Positions 6,672 through 14,460 of a stretch of DNA of 64,000 nt are shown piece by piece. The notes beneath the pieces were generated by a model, which made no database searches, was not told the origin of the DNA, and saw only the letters and a program-made list of their open reading frames with translations. The position numbers and the translations under genes were made by a program. Source of the stretch: Galactobacter valiniphilus (lineage in GTDB: Bacteria; Actinomycetota; Actinomycetes; Actinomycetales; Micrococcaceae); NCBI RefSeq assembly GCF_003575975.1, contig NZ_QQXK01000009.1:1-64000 (forward strand). The letters are read 5' to 3'. The stretch's first letter is position 1; the number at the start of each line of letters is the position of its first letter.

Positions 6672-8312
6672 GTGACTCCTGAAGAACTCTCCGCAGCCCT
6701 CGTCCGCATCCTGAACGCCCTGGCCTCCGATGGCCGAGTGAGCGTCGAGATCCCCGAGACGGTGCGAGTGGAGCGACCCAAGAACAGGGAGCACGGCGAC
6801 TGGGCCACCAACATCGCGCTGCAGCTCGGCAAGAAGGCCGGCATGAACCCGCGCGAGTTCGCCCAGCTGGTCGCCGACGAGCTGGCCAAGGAGCCGGGCG
6901 TGTCAAAGGTGGACATCGCCGGCCCGGGCTTCATCAACATCACCCTGGACGCGGCCGCCGCCGGCGAGCTTGCCAAGGCGATCGTCGAGGCGGGCGCCTC
7001 CTACGGCACCAACGACACGCTGACCGGCCACAAGATCAACATGGAGTTCGTCTCCGCGAACCCCACGGGCCCGCTGCACATCGGCCACACCCGTTGGGCC
7101 GCGCTCGGCGACGCGATTGTGCGCGTGCTGCGCGCCTCGGGCGCGGAGGTCTCCGCCGAGTACTACATCAACGACGCCGGCAACCAGATGAACACCTTCG
7201 CGCTGTCCATCTACAACCGCCTGCACGGCCTGCCGGTGCAGGAGGGTGGTTACCCGGGCGAGTACATCCAGGAGCTGGCCGACGCCATCGCCAAGGATCA
7301 CCCGGAGGTGAAGGGCCTCACCGAGGAGGCTGCCATCCCGGTGCTGCGCCAGTTCGGCTACGAGCTGCAGATGGCCGACATCAAGAAGACCCTCGCGGAC
7401 TTCGGCGTCTCCTTCGACACCTACTTCTCCGAGTCCACGCTGCACGAGTCGGGCGCCATCGAGTCCTCGGTGGAGCGCCTGCGCGAGCAGGGGCACGTCT
7501 TCGACGAGGAGGGCGCGGTCTGGCTGCGCACCACCACGTTCGGGGACGACAAGGACCGCGTCATGATCCGCGCCAACGGCGAGCCCACCTACTTCGCCGC
7601 TGATGCCGCGTACTACCTGAACAAGAAGGACCGCGGCTTCCCGGAGAAGATGTACCTCCTCGGCGCCGATCACCACGGCTACGTGGGTCGCCTCAAGGCG
7701 ATCGCCGCCGCCGCGGGTGACGATCCGGAGTTCAACATCGAGATCCTGATCGGCCAGCTCATGTCGGTCAACGGCGCCCGCCTGTCCAAGCGCGCCGGCA
7801 ACATCATCGAGCTGCGCGACCTGATCGATTGGCTCGGCTCCGATGCCCTGCGTTACTCGCTCGAGCGCGTTCCGGCCGATTCCCCGATCACGGTTGACCC
7901 GGAGCTGCTGAAGAAGGCCTCCAACGACAACCCGGTCTTCTACATTCAGTACGCGCACGCCCGCTCCCGCCAGGCCGCGCGCCAGGCCGAGGCCCGCGGC
8001 GTTGACCGTTCGGTCTTCGACGCCTCGCTGCTGACCGATCCCACCGAGAACGAGCTGCTGGCCGCGCTGGGCCAGTTCCCGTCCGTGGTGGCCGGCGCCG
8101 CCGCGTCGCGCGAGCCGCACCGCGTGGCGCGCCACATCGAGGCCGTCGCCTCCGCGTACCACTCCTGGTACGCCGCCTGCCGCATCACGCCCGTGGGTGA
8201 GGACGCCGTGGAGCCCGTGCACAACACGCGCCTGTGGCTCAACGACGCCGCCACCCAGGTGATCGCGAACGGCCTGGGCCTGCTTGGCGTTTCGGCGCCG
8301 GAGAAGATGTGA
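6672..8312 (+). CDS. argS: Arginyl-tRNA synthetase
   Basis: A class I aminoacyl-tRNA synthetase that charges tRNA-Arg with arginine. The domains are the N-terminal Add-1 domain (about residues 1-85), a Rossmann catalytic domain with FVSANPTGPLHIGHTRW (HIGH at residues 136-139), the GADHHGY motif, a KMSKS-equivalent LSKRAGN at about 371-377, and a C-terminal DALR anticodon-binding helical domain. The 546-residue length is normal. The GTG at 6672 is set by the TAGAAT-N7-GTG promoter. A tRNA-Arg gene lies directly upstream on the other strand. In many actinobacteria argS directly precedes lysA; here about 13 kb of accessory genes intervenes. Confidence 0.97.
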   Translation: MTPEELSAALVRILNALASDGRVSVEIPETVRVERPKNREHGDWATNIALQLGKKAGMNPREFAQLVADELAKEPGVSKVDIAGPGFINITLDAAAAGELAKAIVEAGASYGTNDTLTGHKINMEFVSANPTGPLHIGHTRWAALGDAIVRVLRASGAEVSAEYYINDAGNQMNTFALSIYNRLHGLPVQEGGYPGEYIQELADAIAKDHPEVKGLTEEAAIPVLRQFGYELQMADIKKTLADFGVSFDTYFSESTLHESGAIESSVERLREQGHVFDEEGAVWLRTTTFGDDKDRVMIRANGEPTYFAADAAYYLNKKDRGFPEKMYLLGADHHGYVGRLKAIAAAAGDDPEFNIEILIGQLMSVNGARLSKRAGNIIELRDLIDWLGSDALRYSLERVPADSPITVDPELLKKASNDNPVFYIQYAHARSRQAARQAEARGVDRSVFDASLLTDPTENELLAALGQFPSVVAGAAASREPHRVARHIEAVASAYHSWYAACRITPVGEDAVEPVHNTRLWLNDAATQVIANGLGLLGVSAPEKM

Positions 8313-8339
8313 TTTCTCGCCTTTCCTAAGGGAAGGCCC

Positions 8340-8379
8340 GACGCCGCCCTTCCGCGCTTTGGCGCGGGAGGGCGGCGTC
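8340..8379 (+). terminator. argS terminator
   Basis: A near-perfect 18-base-pair GC hairpin (8340-8357 and 8362-8379, loop TTTG) is followed by GTTCTGTCT. The next gene's -10 starts only nine bases after it. Confidence 0.8.
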
Positions 8380-8387
8380 GTTCTGTC

Positions 8388-8393
8388 TAGGCT
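8388..8393 (+). promoter_or_regulatory. Leaderless -10 element TAGGCT
   Basis: TAGGCT plus six bases leads straight into the ATG at 8400. The argS terminator hairpin occupies the place where a -35 would lie. Confidence 0.55.
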
Positions 8394-8399
8394 TCTGGC

Positions 8400-9017
8400 A
8401 TGAGCGAGAAGCGGAGCGAGTGGGTCACGCAGACCCATGTGTGGGCGAGCGACGTCGACCCCGCGCATCTGGAGCAGGCGCGGCGGGAACCGCCGTCGCT
8501 GGTGCACAGCGTGCTGGAGATCCTGGCCTACGCGAACGACGAGGCGGAGTCCCAAGGCCGCCGTGGCCGGGCGGTGGTGAGCCTGGGACCCGGCGATGTT
8601 CGGGTGGACGACGACGGGCGCGGAACGGACACCCGCTTCGACGAGGCCGGGCGCGCCGTGCGCAAGCCGGTGATGGCCACCCGCGACGTCCGCTTCTTCG
8701 GGGTGAGCGACGCGCCGTTGTTGCCGGACGGTGAGCCGCGGCGGGGAATGTCGAGCGTGGCGGCAAACGTGCAGCGGCTGTGGCATGAAAACCACCGGGA
8801 GAACGGGGCCTGGCGCCAAGAGTATCGCTGGGGTGTTCCGGTGGATGAGTTGGTCGAGGTGCCGTTCCGCGGGAGCACGGGGACATGTGTGGAGCTGGGC
8901 GTCGGCGAGCCGGGCGCATCCGAGCCGGCGGCGCTCTCGGAGCGCGAGGTGGAGCGGCTTGCGCTCGGCTTCGGCTGGCTTGAGGTGACGGTGTGGCGTG
9001 AGGGGAGCGCCTCCTAG
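8400..9017 (+). CDS. Orphan GyrB-like (GHKL) ATP-binding protein (205 aa)
   Basis: The protein resembles only the N-terminal ATPase region of DNA gyrase subunit B. It has a helix LVHSVLEILAYANDEAES (residues about 34-51), where GyrB has its conserved Glu and Asn, then the DDGRGT motif (71-76) and a late stretch PRRGMSSVAANVQRL (113-127) in the position of the GyrB ATP lid. GAWRQEYRWGVPVDEL follows, like the GyrB strand after the lid. The glycine-rich GLHGVG lid itself is degenerate (RRGMSS). There is no transducer, TOPRIM or GyrA-binding region, so it cannot be a topoisomerase on its own. ATP binding is likely; the role is unknown. The short reading frame is intact and has its own promoter and terminators. 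Confidence 0.7.
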   Translation: MSEKRSEWVTQTHVWASDVDPAHLEQARREPPSLVHSVLEILAYANDEAESQGRRGRAVVSLGPGDVRVDDDGRGTDTRFDEAGRAVRKPVMATRDVRFFGVSDAPLLPDGEPRRGMSSVAANVQRLWHENHRENGAWRQEYRWGVPVDELVEVPFRGSTGTCVELGVGEPGASEPAALSEREVERLALGFGWLEVTVWREGSAS

Positions 9018-9025
9018 GCCACGGA

Positions 9026-9073
9026 GCACGACGTCGCCCTTCCGTGCTGTGAGCGCGGAAGGCGGCGTCGTGC
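9026..9073. terminator. Bidirectional terminator
   Basis: A long imperfect GC hairpin has its arms at 9026-9047 and 9053-9073, with ends GCACGACG and CGTCGTGC. It lies between the convergent ATPase-like and secreted-protein genes and can serve both. Confidence 0.7.
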
Positions 9074-9141
9074 CGTGTCAGGGCTGTTGTGGTGCCCGAC
9101 GACGCGTGGCCCGGCTGGGCGCCGGGCCGCGCGTTAGGGCG

Positions 9142-9912
9142 TCACTTGGTGACGGTCTTCGAGGTCTTGCCGATCACGGTGCTCGTGGCCTTGAAGGTGA
9201 TGCGGTAGCTCTTCTTGGCCTTCTGGCTCACCTTGACGACGGCGGTGCCCTTCTTGAAGGTCACCTTCTTGTTGACCTTGACCCACTTGGAGCCCTGCTT
9301 GACCTGGACCGTCGCGCCCTTGGGGTTGTAGGCGGTGGTCTTGCCCGTCTTGACGCTGAAGTACGTGGCCTTGGCGGTCAGCGTGACGGTCTTGCCGGAG
9401 CGCTTGGCCGTGAGGGTCGTGGCAGCGTCCTGGCGGATCTTGAAGGAGCCGGTGACCTTGGTGGGGTTCGTGAACTCATTCTTGAAGTTGAAGTCGGTGG
9501 AGCCAACCACCGCGAAGTCGATGCGCCCCGCGCGGTCGCAGACGAAGGCGGATGCGCCAGTGGTGGCGAGCGTCTTGCTGCCAGCCATGGCGGGAGCGAG
9601 ATAGACGAACTCCGGCTCGGCGGCGTAGCGATTCCCCATCGCGACGGCGCCGATCCAATCCAAGTGGGCATTCTTCTTGTACTCGGTGTACTTCAGGCTC
9701 ATGGGCACGTTGAAACAGCGCTTGCCGAGGCCGGAGATCCTCTGGACCTTGGTGCTCTTCTTGATGACGACGTCCTTGACGATCACCTTGGTGATGTCGA
9801 CGGGCTTGTCCTTGCTCGCGGCGGCCTGGGCGGGGGCGGCCATGGACGTGGCGATGAGCGCGCCGGCGGCCAGAGCGGCAGCAGCGGCGGAAAGGCGCTG
9901 CAGGGTGCGCAC
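9142..9912 (-). CDS. Secreted protein with a C-terminal Ig-like domain (256 aa)
   Basis: A Sec signal peptide is evident (VRTLQRL, a long Ala-rich core, then APAQA at about residues 26-30). The GTG at 9912 is preferred because AGGAGG lies seven bases upstream. The mature protein is lysine- and threonine-rich. The C-terminal half, from about residue 160, has alternating strands (TVTLTAKATYF, KGATVQVKQGSKWVKV, KGTAVVKVSQKAKKSYRI), typical of bacterial Ig-like domains in cell-surface proteins. Two cysteines in the N-terminal half may form a disulfide. No catalytic motif or sorting signal is visible, so binding or adhesion is only a guess. Confidence 0.65.
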   Translation of the reverse strand: MRTLQRLSAAAAALAAGALIATSMAAPAQAAASKDKPVDITKVIVKDVVIKKSTKVQRISGLGKRCFNVPMSLKYTEYKKNAHLDWIGAVAMGNRYAAEPEFVYLAPAMAGSKTLATTGASAFVCDRAGRIDFAVVGSTDFNFKNEFTNPTKVTGSFKIRQDAATTLTAKRSGKTVTLTAKATYFSVKTGKTTAYNPKGATVQVKQGSKWVKVNKKVTFKKGTAVVKVSQKAKKSYRITFKATSTVIGKTSKTVTK

Positions 9913-10157
9913 GGATCCTCCTGGAGTATCGATGAATAACATTTCCTAGCCTAGTGGCTGAGGTCTCACAAGGCGCATTCGCGGCGCCTGTGGACAGTAT
10001 CGAACTGTGAGGGAAAAGCTTCGAAAGTATCTTCGAGAAAAGTGTGTTTTGGCCCGGAAATCCGTGGATCTTCGGAGGCGGTTCTGGGAGAATGGATGAG
10101 GTCAGGCGGGGGAGGGGGACTCCGCGAAACTGCTGGTTCCGGAGCAGAGGTTCGGGG

Positions 10158-12479
10158 GTGGTTGTGGTGTTGGACGTGGAAGCGATCCGCAACGCGACCA
10201 CCCTGCTGCGTTTTGTCACCGAGGTGGGCCCGGAAGCATGGGATGGCGCGCCGGAAGAGAATGTGGTCCAGGGGCTCCAGGCCGTGGCCGAGGCCGCTCG
10301 CGTCATGGATGCGCTCAAGGTCTCGGCCGCCGGCGCCGTGGAGCGGCGCAGCGACAAGTACACGCGGGCCGAGTCGCTGTGCAGCCGGCTTGGCTACGGC
10401 GGCACGCGCGGGCTCATCGCAGACGTCTTCGGGACGGGTTACTACCAAGCCAAGGCCTTCCTGGATCTCGCCGCCGACACCCACTTGGCCACGGGATCCT
10501 GGGCTCCTCGGCGTCCGGCCCTGGCCGAGGCGCTGAGACGGGGTGAGCTGAGCGTCGACACGGCCAAGACCATCAGGGATGCGCTGGACGAGGTGACGTC
10601 CGAGTCCATTCCGGGCGGCACGCTGGCCGCCGAAGCCACGCTGGTGGCCAACGCGACGGCCGGACGGGTGAACCTCTTTGCGCGGCAACTCCGCGCGGCC
10701 GCGGTCCCTGCAAGCACCGGAGACTCCGGCGACGAGTTCTGGCGACTTCAACGCGCCGACGGAACCGCGGATGAGGCCGGCGAGGCGGGCGCCGGTGGCC
10801 CCAGCGGACCCGGTGTTCCTGGTGGACCCGTCGGGGCTCACGGTGCGGTGCCCGCGTCGGGGGCGGCGGCGGGCCATGGTGTCGCTCCGGGCCAGGGGAC
10901 CGGGACGGATTATTGGCCAGTGGTCCCGCCGCGCACCTCGGAAGAGCTTGGGCAGGCCGCGGTACTGGGCGCGGGCGGTGGAGCAGGCGGCCTGGATGAT
11001 GCCGGTGCTCCCGAGAGTGTTGGAGGTTTGTTCCTGCAGGCTGCTTCCGCTGAGCGCCCGGACGGACGCGCTGGCGAGACGTCCGGTGAGTTCCACGGCG
11101 GTCAGCCGGAGCGGAAGCCTGGTGTGACGACGGGTTCAGGCGTGGGTTCTGCCGCTGGCGCGGGCCTGGGCGCCGGCGCCGGTATCGGCGGGCGCGGGGG
11201 ATGGCGTGGCGCGCCCCAACGCGGGGGAGTGTTCCAAGGTGCTGGAACGCCAGCGGCCGGTGGACGTCCCTCGCTGAAGAACGTGAAGCAGCAAGCCAAG
11301 GGCTGGGGCGACATCCTCGAGCCGCGCAAGACGGAGCTCAACCACGCGGCGCAGCAACGCGCCCGCAGCTTCAGCATCACGCCGGCCGATGGCGGCGGCT
11401 TCAAGATCGCGGGCTACGCGCCGGAGGTCGAGGGTCAGGCGATCCTCACCGTGCTCGACGCCTACCTCTCGCCGCGCTCCGCCGATCCCGTGGAGTCGGG
11501 AGCGCCCTGGTCGGCTTCGGAGCCCGATGGAGTGGGGGCTGAAGGCGCGAGCGCGGCCAAGGGTGCCGGGACGGGTGCTGGTGGGTCCAGGGACGGCAGG
11601 AGCCGCGCGCAGAAGTCCTTCGATGCGCTGGCACAGGTGTTCCGCTCCCATGCGGCATCGGACGACGTGCCGCAGGCCGCCGGCGGTGCACCCACCCTGC
11701 TCATCACCGCGACTCTCGAGGCGCTGGACGCACACCTGCGGGAGTGCGCCGATCATGAACGTGGCGAGGGCGCGGTAGGGCTTGAACACGGAGCCGCTTG
11801 CGGCGGCCCTGGCGCCGGTCATGGCGGCGGTCTTGGCCGGGGGAGGGGTTCGTCGAGTGGAGACGACGGCCAGGGCGGTCTCGGCAAGGGCGGTGGAACG
11901 GGCTTTGTGGGAGGTGCGCGTTCCGGGAGCGGCTGTGGCGCATCCCCGGGGCACGGCTGGTGGCCAACGAGCGTCGCCGACTTGCCGCTGGACCCGAACG
12001 GCATCCCGGACGCAGAAGCGCTGATTGATCTGCGCTTCGCCCGGATCGGGCAGGAGGGGCTGCCGGTGCCGTTCTCGGCCGTGGCTCACCTGCTGTGCGA
12101 CGCCTCGATACAGATGTTGCTCCAAGATCCAGGCGGGATACCCCTGAAACTGGGACGGACCAGAAGGACCTTCAGCAAGGACCAAAGAAGGGTCTTGGCT
12201 GCGAGGGATAGGCATTGCAGGGCGCCGGGGTGTGAGATCCCAGCCAAGTGGTGCGAGGTGCACCATGTGACACCGTGGAATCAGGGCGGCAAGACCGACG
12301 TGGACAACGGGATCCTGCTGTGTTCGTTCCACCATCACGAAATCGACCGCGGTCGGCTCAGGGTAGAGGCCGTCCACGACCAAAGCGGTGGGTTCCGCGA
12401 GCGGCATCGTGTACGCATGCCGAGGGTGGGGTCCGCACGAGAAGCCTTGCTACCCGACCTCGGGGTCGGCGCGGCGTAG
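10158..12479 (+). CDS. DUF222 / HNH endonuclease domain protein (773 aa)
   Basis: The N-terminal DUF222 region is helical. The C-terminus carries a complete HNH nuclease motif: CRAPGC (from residue 687), EVHHVTPWNQGGKTDVDN (HH at about 702-703) and LLCSFHHHEID. Such proteins are common, often multicopy, in Micrococcales and mycobacteria, and their biological role is unknown. This one is much longer than the usual 400-550 residues because of Gly/Pro/Ala-rich low-complexity inserts at about residues 205-375 and 555-610. The GTG at 10158 has AGAGG seven bases upstream. Nearby GTG codons at 10164 and 10167 are possible alternatives. The frame is intact and all HNH residues are present. Confidence 0.8.
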   Translation: MVVVLDVEAIRNATTLLRFVTEVGPEAWDGAPEENVVQGLQAVAEAARVMDALKVSAAGAVERRSDKYTRAESLCSRLGYGGTRGLIADVFGTGYYQAKAFLDLAADTHLATGSWAPRRPALAEALRRGELSVDTAKTIRDALDEVTSESIPGGTLAAEATLVANATAGRVNLFARQLRAAAVPASTGDSGDEFWRLQRADGTADEAGEAGAGGPSGPGVPGGPVGAHGAVPASGAAAGHGVAPGQGTGTDYWPVVPPRTSEELGQAAVLGAGGGAGGLDDAGAPESVGGLFLQAASAERPDGRAGETSGEFHGGQPERKPGVTTGSGVGSAAGAGLGAGAGIGGRGGWRGAPQRGGVFQGAGTPAAGGRPSLKNVKQQAKGWGDILEPRKTELNHAAQQRARSFSITPADGGGFKIAGYAPEVEGQAILTVLDAYLSPRSADPVESGAPWSASEPDGVGAEGASAAKGAGTGAGGSRDGRSRAQKSFDALAQVFRSHAASDDVPQAAGGAPTLLITATLEALDAHLRECADHERGEGAVGLEHGAACGGPGAGHGGGLGRGRGSSSGDDGQGGLGKGGGTGFVGGARSGSGCGASPGHGWWPTSVADLPLDPNGIPDAEALIDLRFARIGQEGLPVPFSAVAHLLCDASIQMLLQDPGGIPLKLGRTRRTFSKDQRRVLAARDRHCRAPGCEIPAKWCEVHHVTPWNQGGKTDVDNGILLCSFHHHEIDRGRLRVEAVHDQSGGFRERHRVRMPRVGSAREALLPDLGVGAA

Positions 12480-12680
12480 GCGCCGCGGCAACGCAGTATC
12501 CCGGCAAGGCAAGGCCGCCAAGGCGCGGCGAGCCACGGCGGCGTGGGGCCCGGAACGGCAGAGCGGGGACAAGCATGGCCGGGCAGGGGGAGTGCTGGGG
12601 AAGGTGGCACTGCGCAAGGTGGGGGCGGCCCGAGGCGGACCCGGGTTGCGTGCCCGGGGTGCGGTGCGGGTAGTCGGGTC
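12480..12680. other. Gene-free stretch
   Basis: About 200 GC-rich bases lie between the convergent HNH and lipoprotein genes. I see short GC-rich inverted repeats but no strong terminator and no credible gene. Confidence 0.5.
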
Positions 12681-13270
12681 TTACTTCAGCGGGAATACTT
12701 CGCCGCAGCCGCCCTGCTTGGCCGACCAGCAGAACTGGGTGTTGCTGTCGATCGTCTGGGGGTGCCGCCCACCTCGTAGGTGATGCGCAGGCCCTGGATC
12801 GCGCCGATCCAATCCTCGGCCGGGTTGGGCTTCACCTCGGCGGCGACACCGACCGACACGGATGTGCCCGGCTGATAGCCGGAGGCGCCAACGGTCCACT
12901 CATTGGGAAGCTCGGCGCCGACGGCAAACATTGAGTGCCCCGGCTTGTCCGTGCTCTTGCTGACCGTCTGGAACGCCGTGAGGCCAATGGACTTGATCGG
13001 TTCAACCGACTTCACGGTGATCGTCTCGTCCCCGGCGATCGTGAGGGCATCTGAAGCCGCAACAAACTCACCGGCGCGCACGTTGACTGCCGATGAATCA
13101 AAGACCAGAGCACCGCCGTCGTCGTTCGGCTCACCGAACAGCACGACCATCCCTGGGTGCACGAGTTGCGAACTACGCGGCGAAGCACCTGATCCGGACG
13201 AGCAGGCGGTGGCGGCAGCAAGCAGTCCGAGGGCGGCGAGAGCGGCCGCTGCGCGATGCAGATTTCCCAT
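12681..13270 (-). pseudogene. Lipoprotein gene with a frameshift in a C5 tract
   Basis: The ATG at 13270 starts a signal peptide with lipobox AATAC (Cys at residue 23), then a beta-rich domain with LVHPGMVVLFGEPNDDGG, DETITVKSVEPI and AIQGLRITYEVGG. At the C5 tract (G5 on the plus strand, 12758-12762) the frame changes. The continuing frame runs on as a basic, unlikely tail. The frame reached by adding one C reads QTIDSNTQFCWSAKQ and GGCGEVFPLK to a stop at 12681, a sensible cysteine-containing C-terminus. The gene is therefore either truly frameshifted, phase-variable through the homopolymer, or affected by a sequencing error. The unshifted frame ends at 12686. Confidence 0.65.
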
Positions 13271-13441
13271 GGGGCCTGTCTATCAGCCCCGAATCTGAGC
13301 CCGTCAGCGTGCCCGACGCCTTGGTACCGCATCGTTACCGGGGGACCGCTCACGGACGTTGGTCGCCGATCGGTGGGCCGCATGCCGGTAGGGGGCCCCT
13401 GCCCGGGGCAGGCCTTGAACGATTCGGGAGGGCGGCGAAGC
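13271..13441. other. Intergenic stretch upstream of the lipoprotein
   Basis: This holds the promoter region of the minus-strand lipoprotein. The sequence ACCGCATCGTTACC near 13326 is a possible promoter part. I cannot assign boxes with confidence. Confidence 0.3.
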
Positions 13442-13627
13442 ATGCTGGGCATGGTCCAGGGTGTGGAGTTTGTGGAGGGTCGACAGCTGCGGATCGCGTG
13501 CGAGCGCTCCGGGACGAACGGCGGCTGGCCGGTTGTGCTGCTCCACGGCTTTCCGTACGACCCGCGGCGCTACGACGACGCCGCGTCGCCGCGCTCCGGG
13601 GAACCGGGGGCCCGCGCGGACCACTAG
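13442..13627 (+). pseudogene. Truncated alpha/beta hydrolase remnant
   Basis: Only the first 50 or so residues look real: QGVEFVEGRQLRIACERSG followed by PVVLLHGFPYDPRRYDDAA. This is the N-terminal strand and oxyanion HGFP motif of epoxide-hydrolase-like alpha/beta hydrolases. The frame then turns into low-value sequence and stops. No nucleophile elbow (GxSxG) or catalytic His follows in any frame before the tetR gene, so about 80% of the enzyme is missing. Confidence 0.6.
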
Positions 13628-13711
13628 CCGCGCGGTGCGCCCGTCACCGAGGCGTGGGCCTGGGGGATGCGCGCGGCATCGGCCTCGGGTGCCAGGGGTG
13701 CGCGGGCACCG

Positions 13712-14311
13712 CTAGGCCCGCAGGGCGCCCATGACGAAGTCGATGGCCTCGGAGATGCGCTGGCCGCCCGTCTCGGGGGATTCGAGCACGTTCTCCACGG
13801 CGGTGACAAGCGCGCCGGCGATGAGGTCGAAGAGGAAGGCAGTGTCGGCGAAGGCGCGGAAGACGCCGCCCTGCACGCCGTCGTCGATGGCCTCCACGAG
13901 GAACGGGATCAGCTCCTGCGATCCCTGCGCGGCGACGTCGAGATCCGCCTCGGTGCCGTGGTGCATGAGCGCCTTGAAGACCGTGGGGCTGATGGGGGAG
14001 TCGAGGAAGCTGGACATGGCGACCTCCAGCATCCCGCGCAGACGAAGCGCAGCGTCCTGCACCTGGGAGGCCTGCTGCAGCGGCAGGAACAGCCGGCCGA
14101 TGTGGCGCTGGGCCGCGGCGGTGAGCAGCTCCGACTTGTCGCTCGCGTAGTTGTAGACCGTGTTCCTCGCGACGCCGGCGCGGGCCGCCACCGCCGCGAT
14201 GGAGACCTCCTCGTAGCTCTGCGCGAGCAGGAGCTCCTCGAAGGCATCGAGCAGCTGGGTGCGCACGAGCGCCTTATGGGCGCTCAGATTGCTGGCGCGG
14301 ATCTTGGGCAC
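13712..14311 (-). CDS. TetR-family transcriptional regulator (199 aa)
   Basis: The N-terminal helix-turn-helix is clear: SIAAVAARAGVARNTVYNY (residues about 37-55). It is followed by a helical C-terminal ligand-binding and dimerisation domain. The GTG at 14311 is preferred because GAGGAG precedes it by four bases. The gene is divergent from the MMPL exporter at 14461, a classic arrangement in which the repressor controls the pump. The inducer is unknown. Confidence 0.88.
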   Translation of the reverse strand: MPKIRASNLSAHKALVRTQLLDAFEELLLAQSYEEVSIAAVAARAGVARNTVYNYASDKSELLTAAAQRHIGRLFLPLQQASQVQDAALRLRGMLEVAMSSFLDSPISPTVFKALMHHGTEADLDVAAQGSQELIPFLVEAIDDGVQGGVFRAFADTAFLFDLIAGALVTAVENVLESPETGGQRISEAIDFVMGALRA

Positions 14312-14333
14312 GGTGCTCCTCAAGCAAGCTCAT

Positions 14334-14360
14334 GTGACGAGCGTTACCTTCTCCCGTCAC
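14334..14360. promoter_or_regulatory. Candidate TetR operator
   Basis: GTGACG (14334-14339) and CGTCAC (14355-14360) form an inverted repeat with 15 bases between arms. It lies between the tetR -10 element and its start codon, a suitable site for autorepression. Confidence 0.4.
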
Positions 14361-14365
14361 CCACC

Positions 14366-14371
14366 ATTTTA
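14366..14371 (-). promoter_or_regulatory. Candidate -10 element for tetR
   Basis: The minus strand reads TAAAAT, giving a predicted start near 14359 and a leader of about 47 bases. The mmpL promoter must lie in the same 149-base gap. Confidence 0.45.
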
Positions 14372-14460
14372 CGACGGGGTGTCATGATTATTCGTGGCAC
14401 ACCGTCGCAAAAGCGCCGTTCCCGCGCGTGCGTCGGCCCTCCCAACCCCAAGGAATCGCA

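Noticed and set aside
6903-9029. 708-codon minus-strand open frame opposite argS
   Set aside because: A product of GC codon bias. It spans argS, a terminator and the next gene and has no start signal.
10158-12479. HNH gene as a homing endonuclease or part of a mobile intron
   Set aside because: It is a free-standing DUF222 protein in its own interval, with no split host gene and no intron boundaries.
12358-12610. Short open frames around the HNH gene end
   Set aside because: Overlapping frames with no start signal or recognisable domain.
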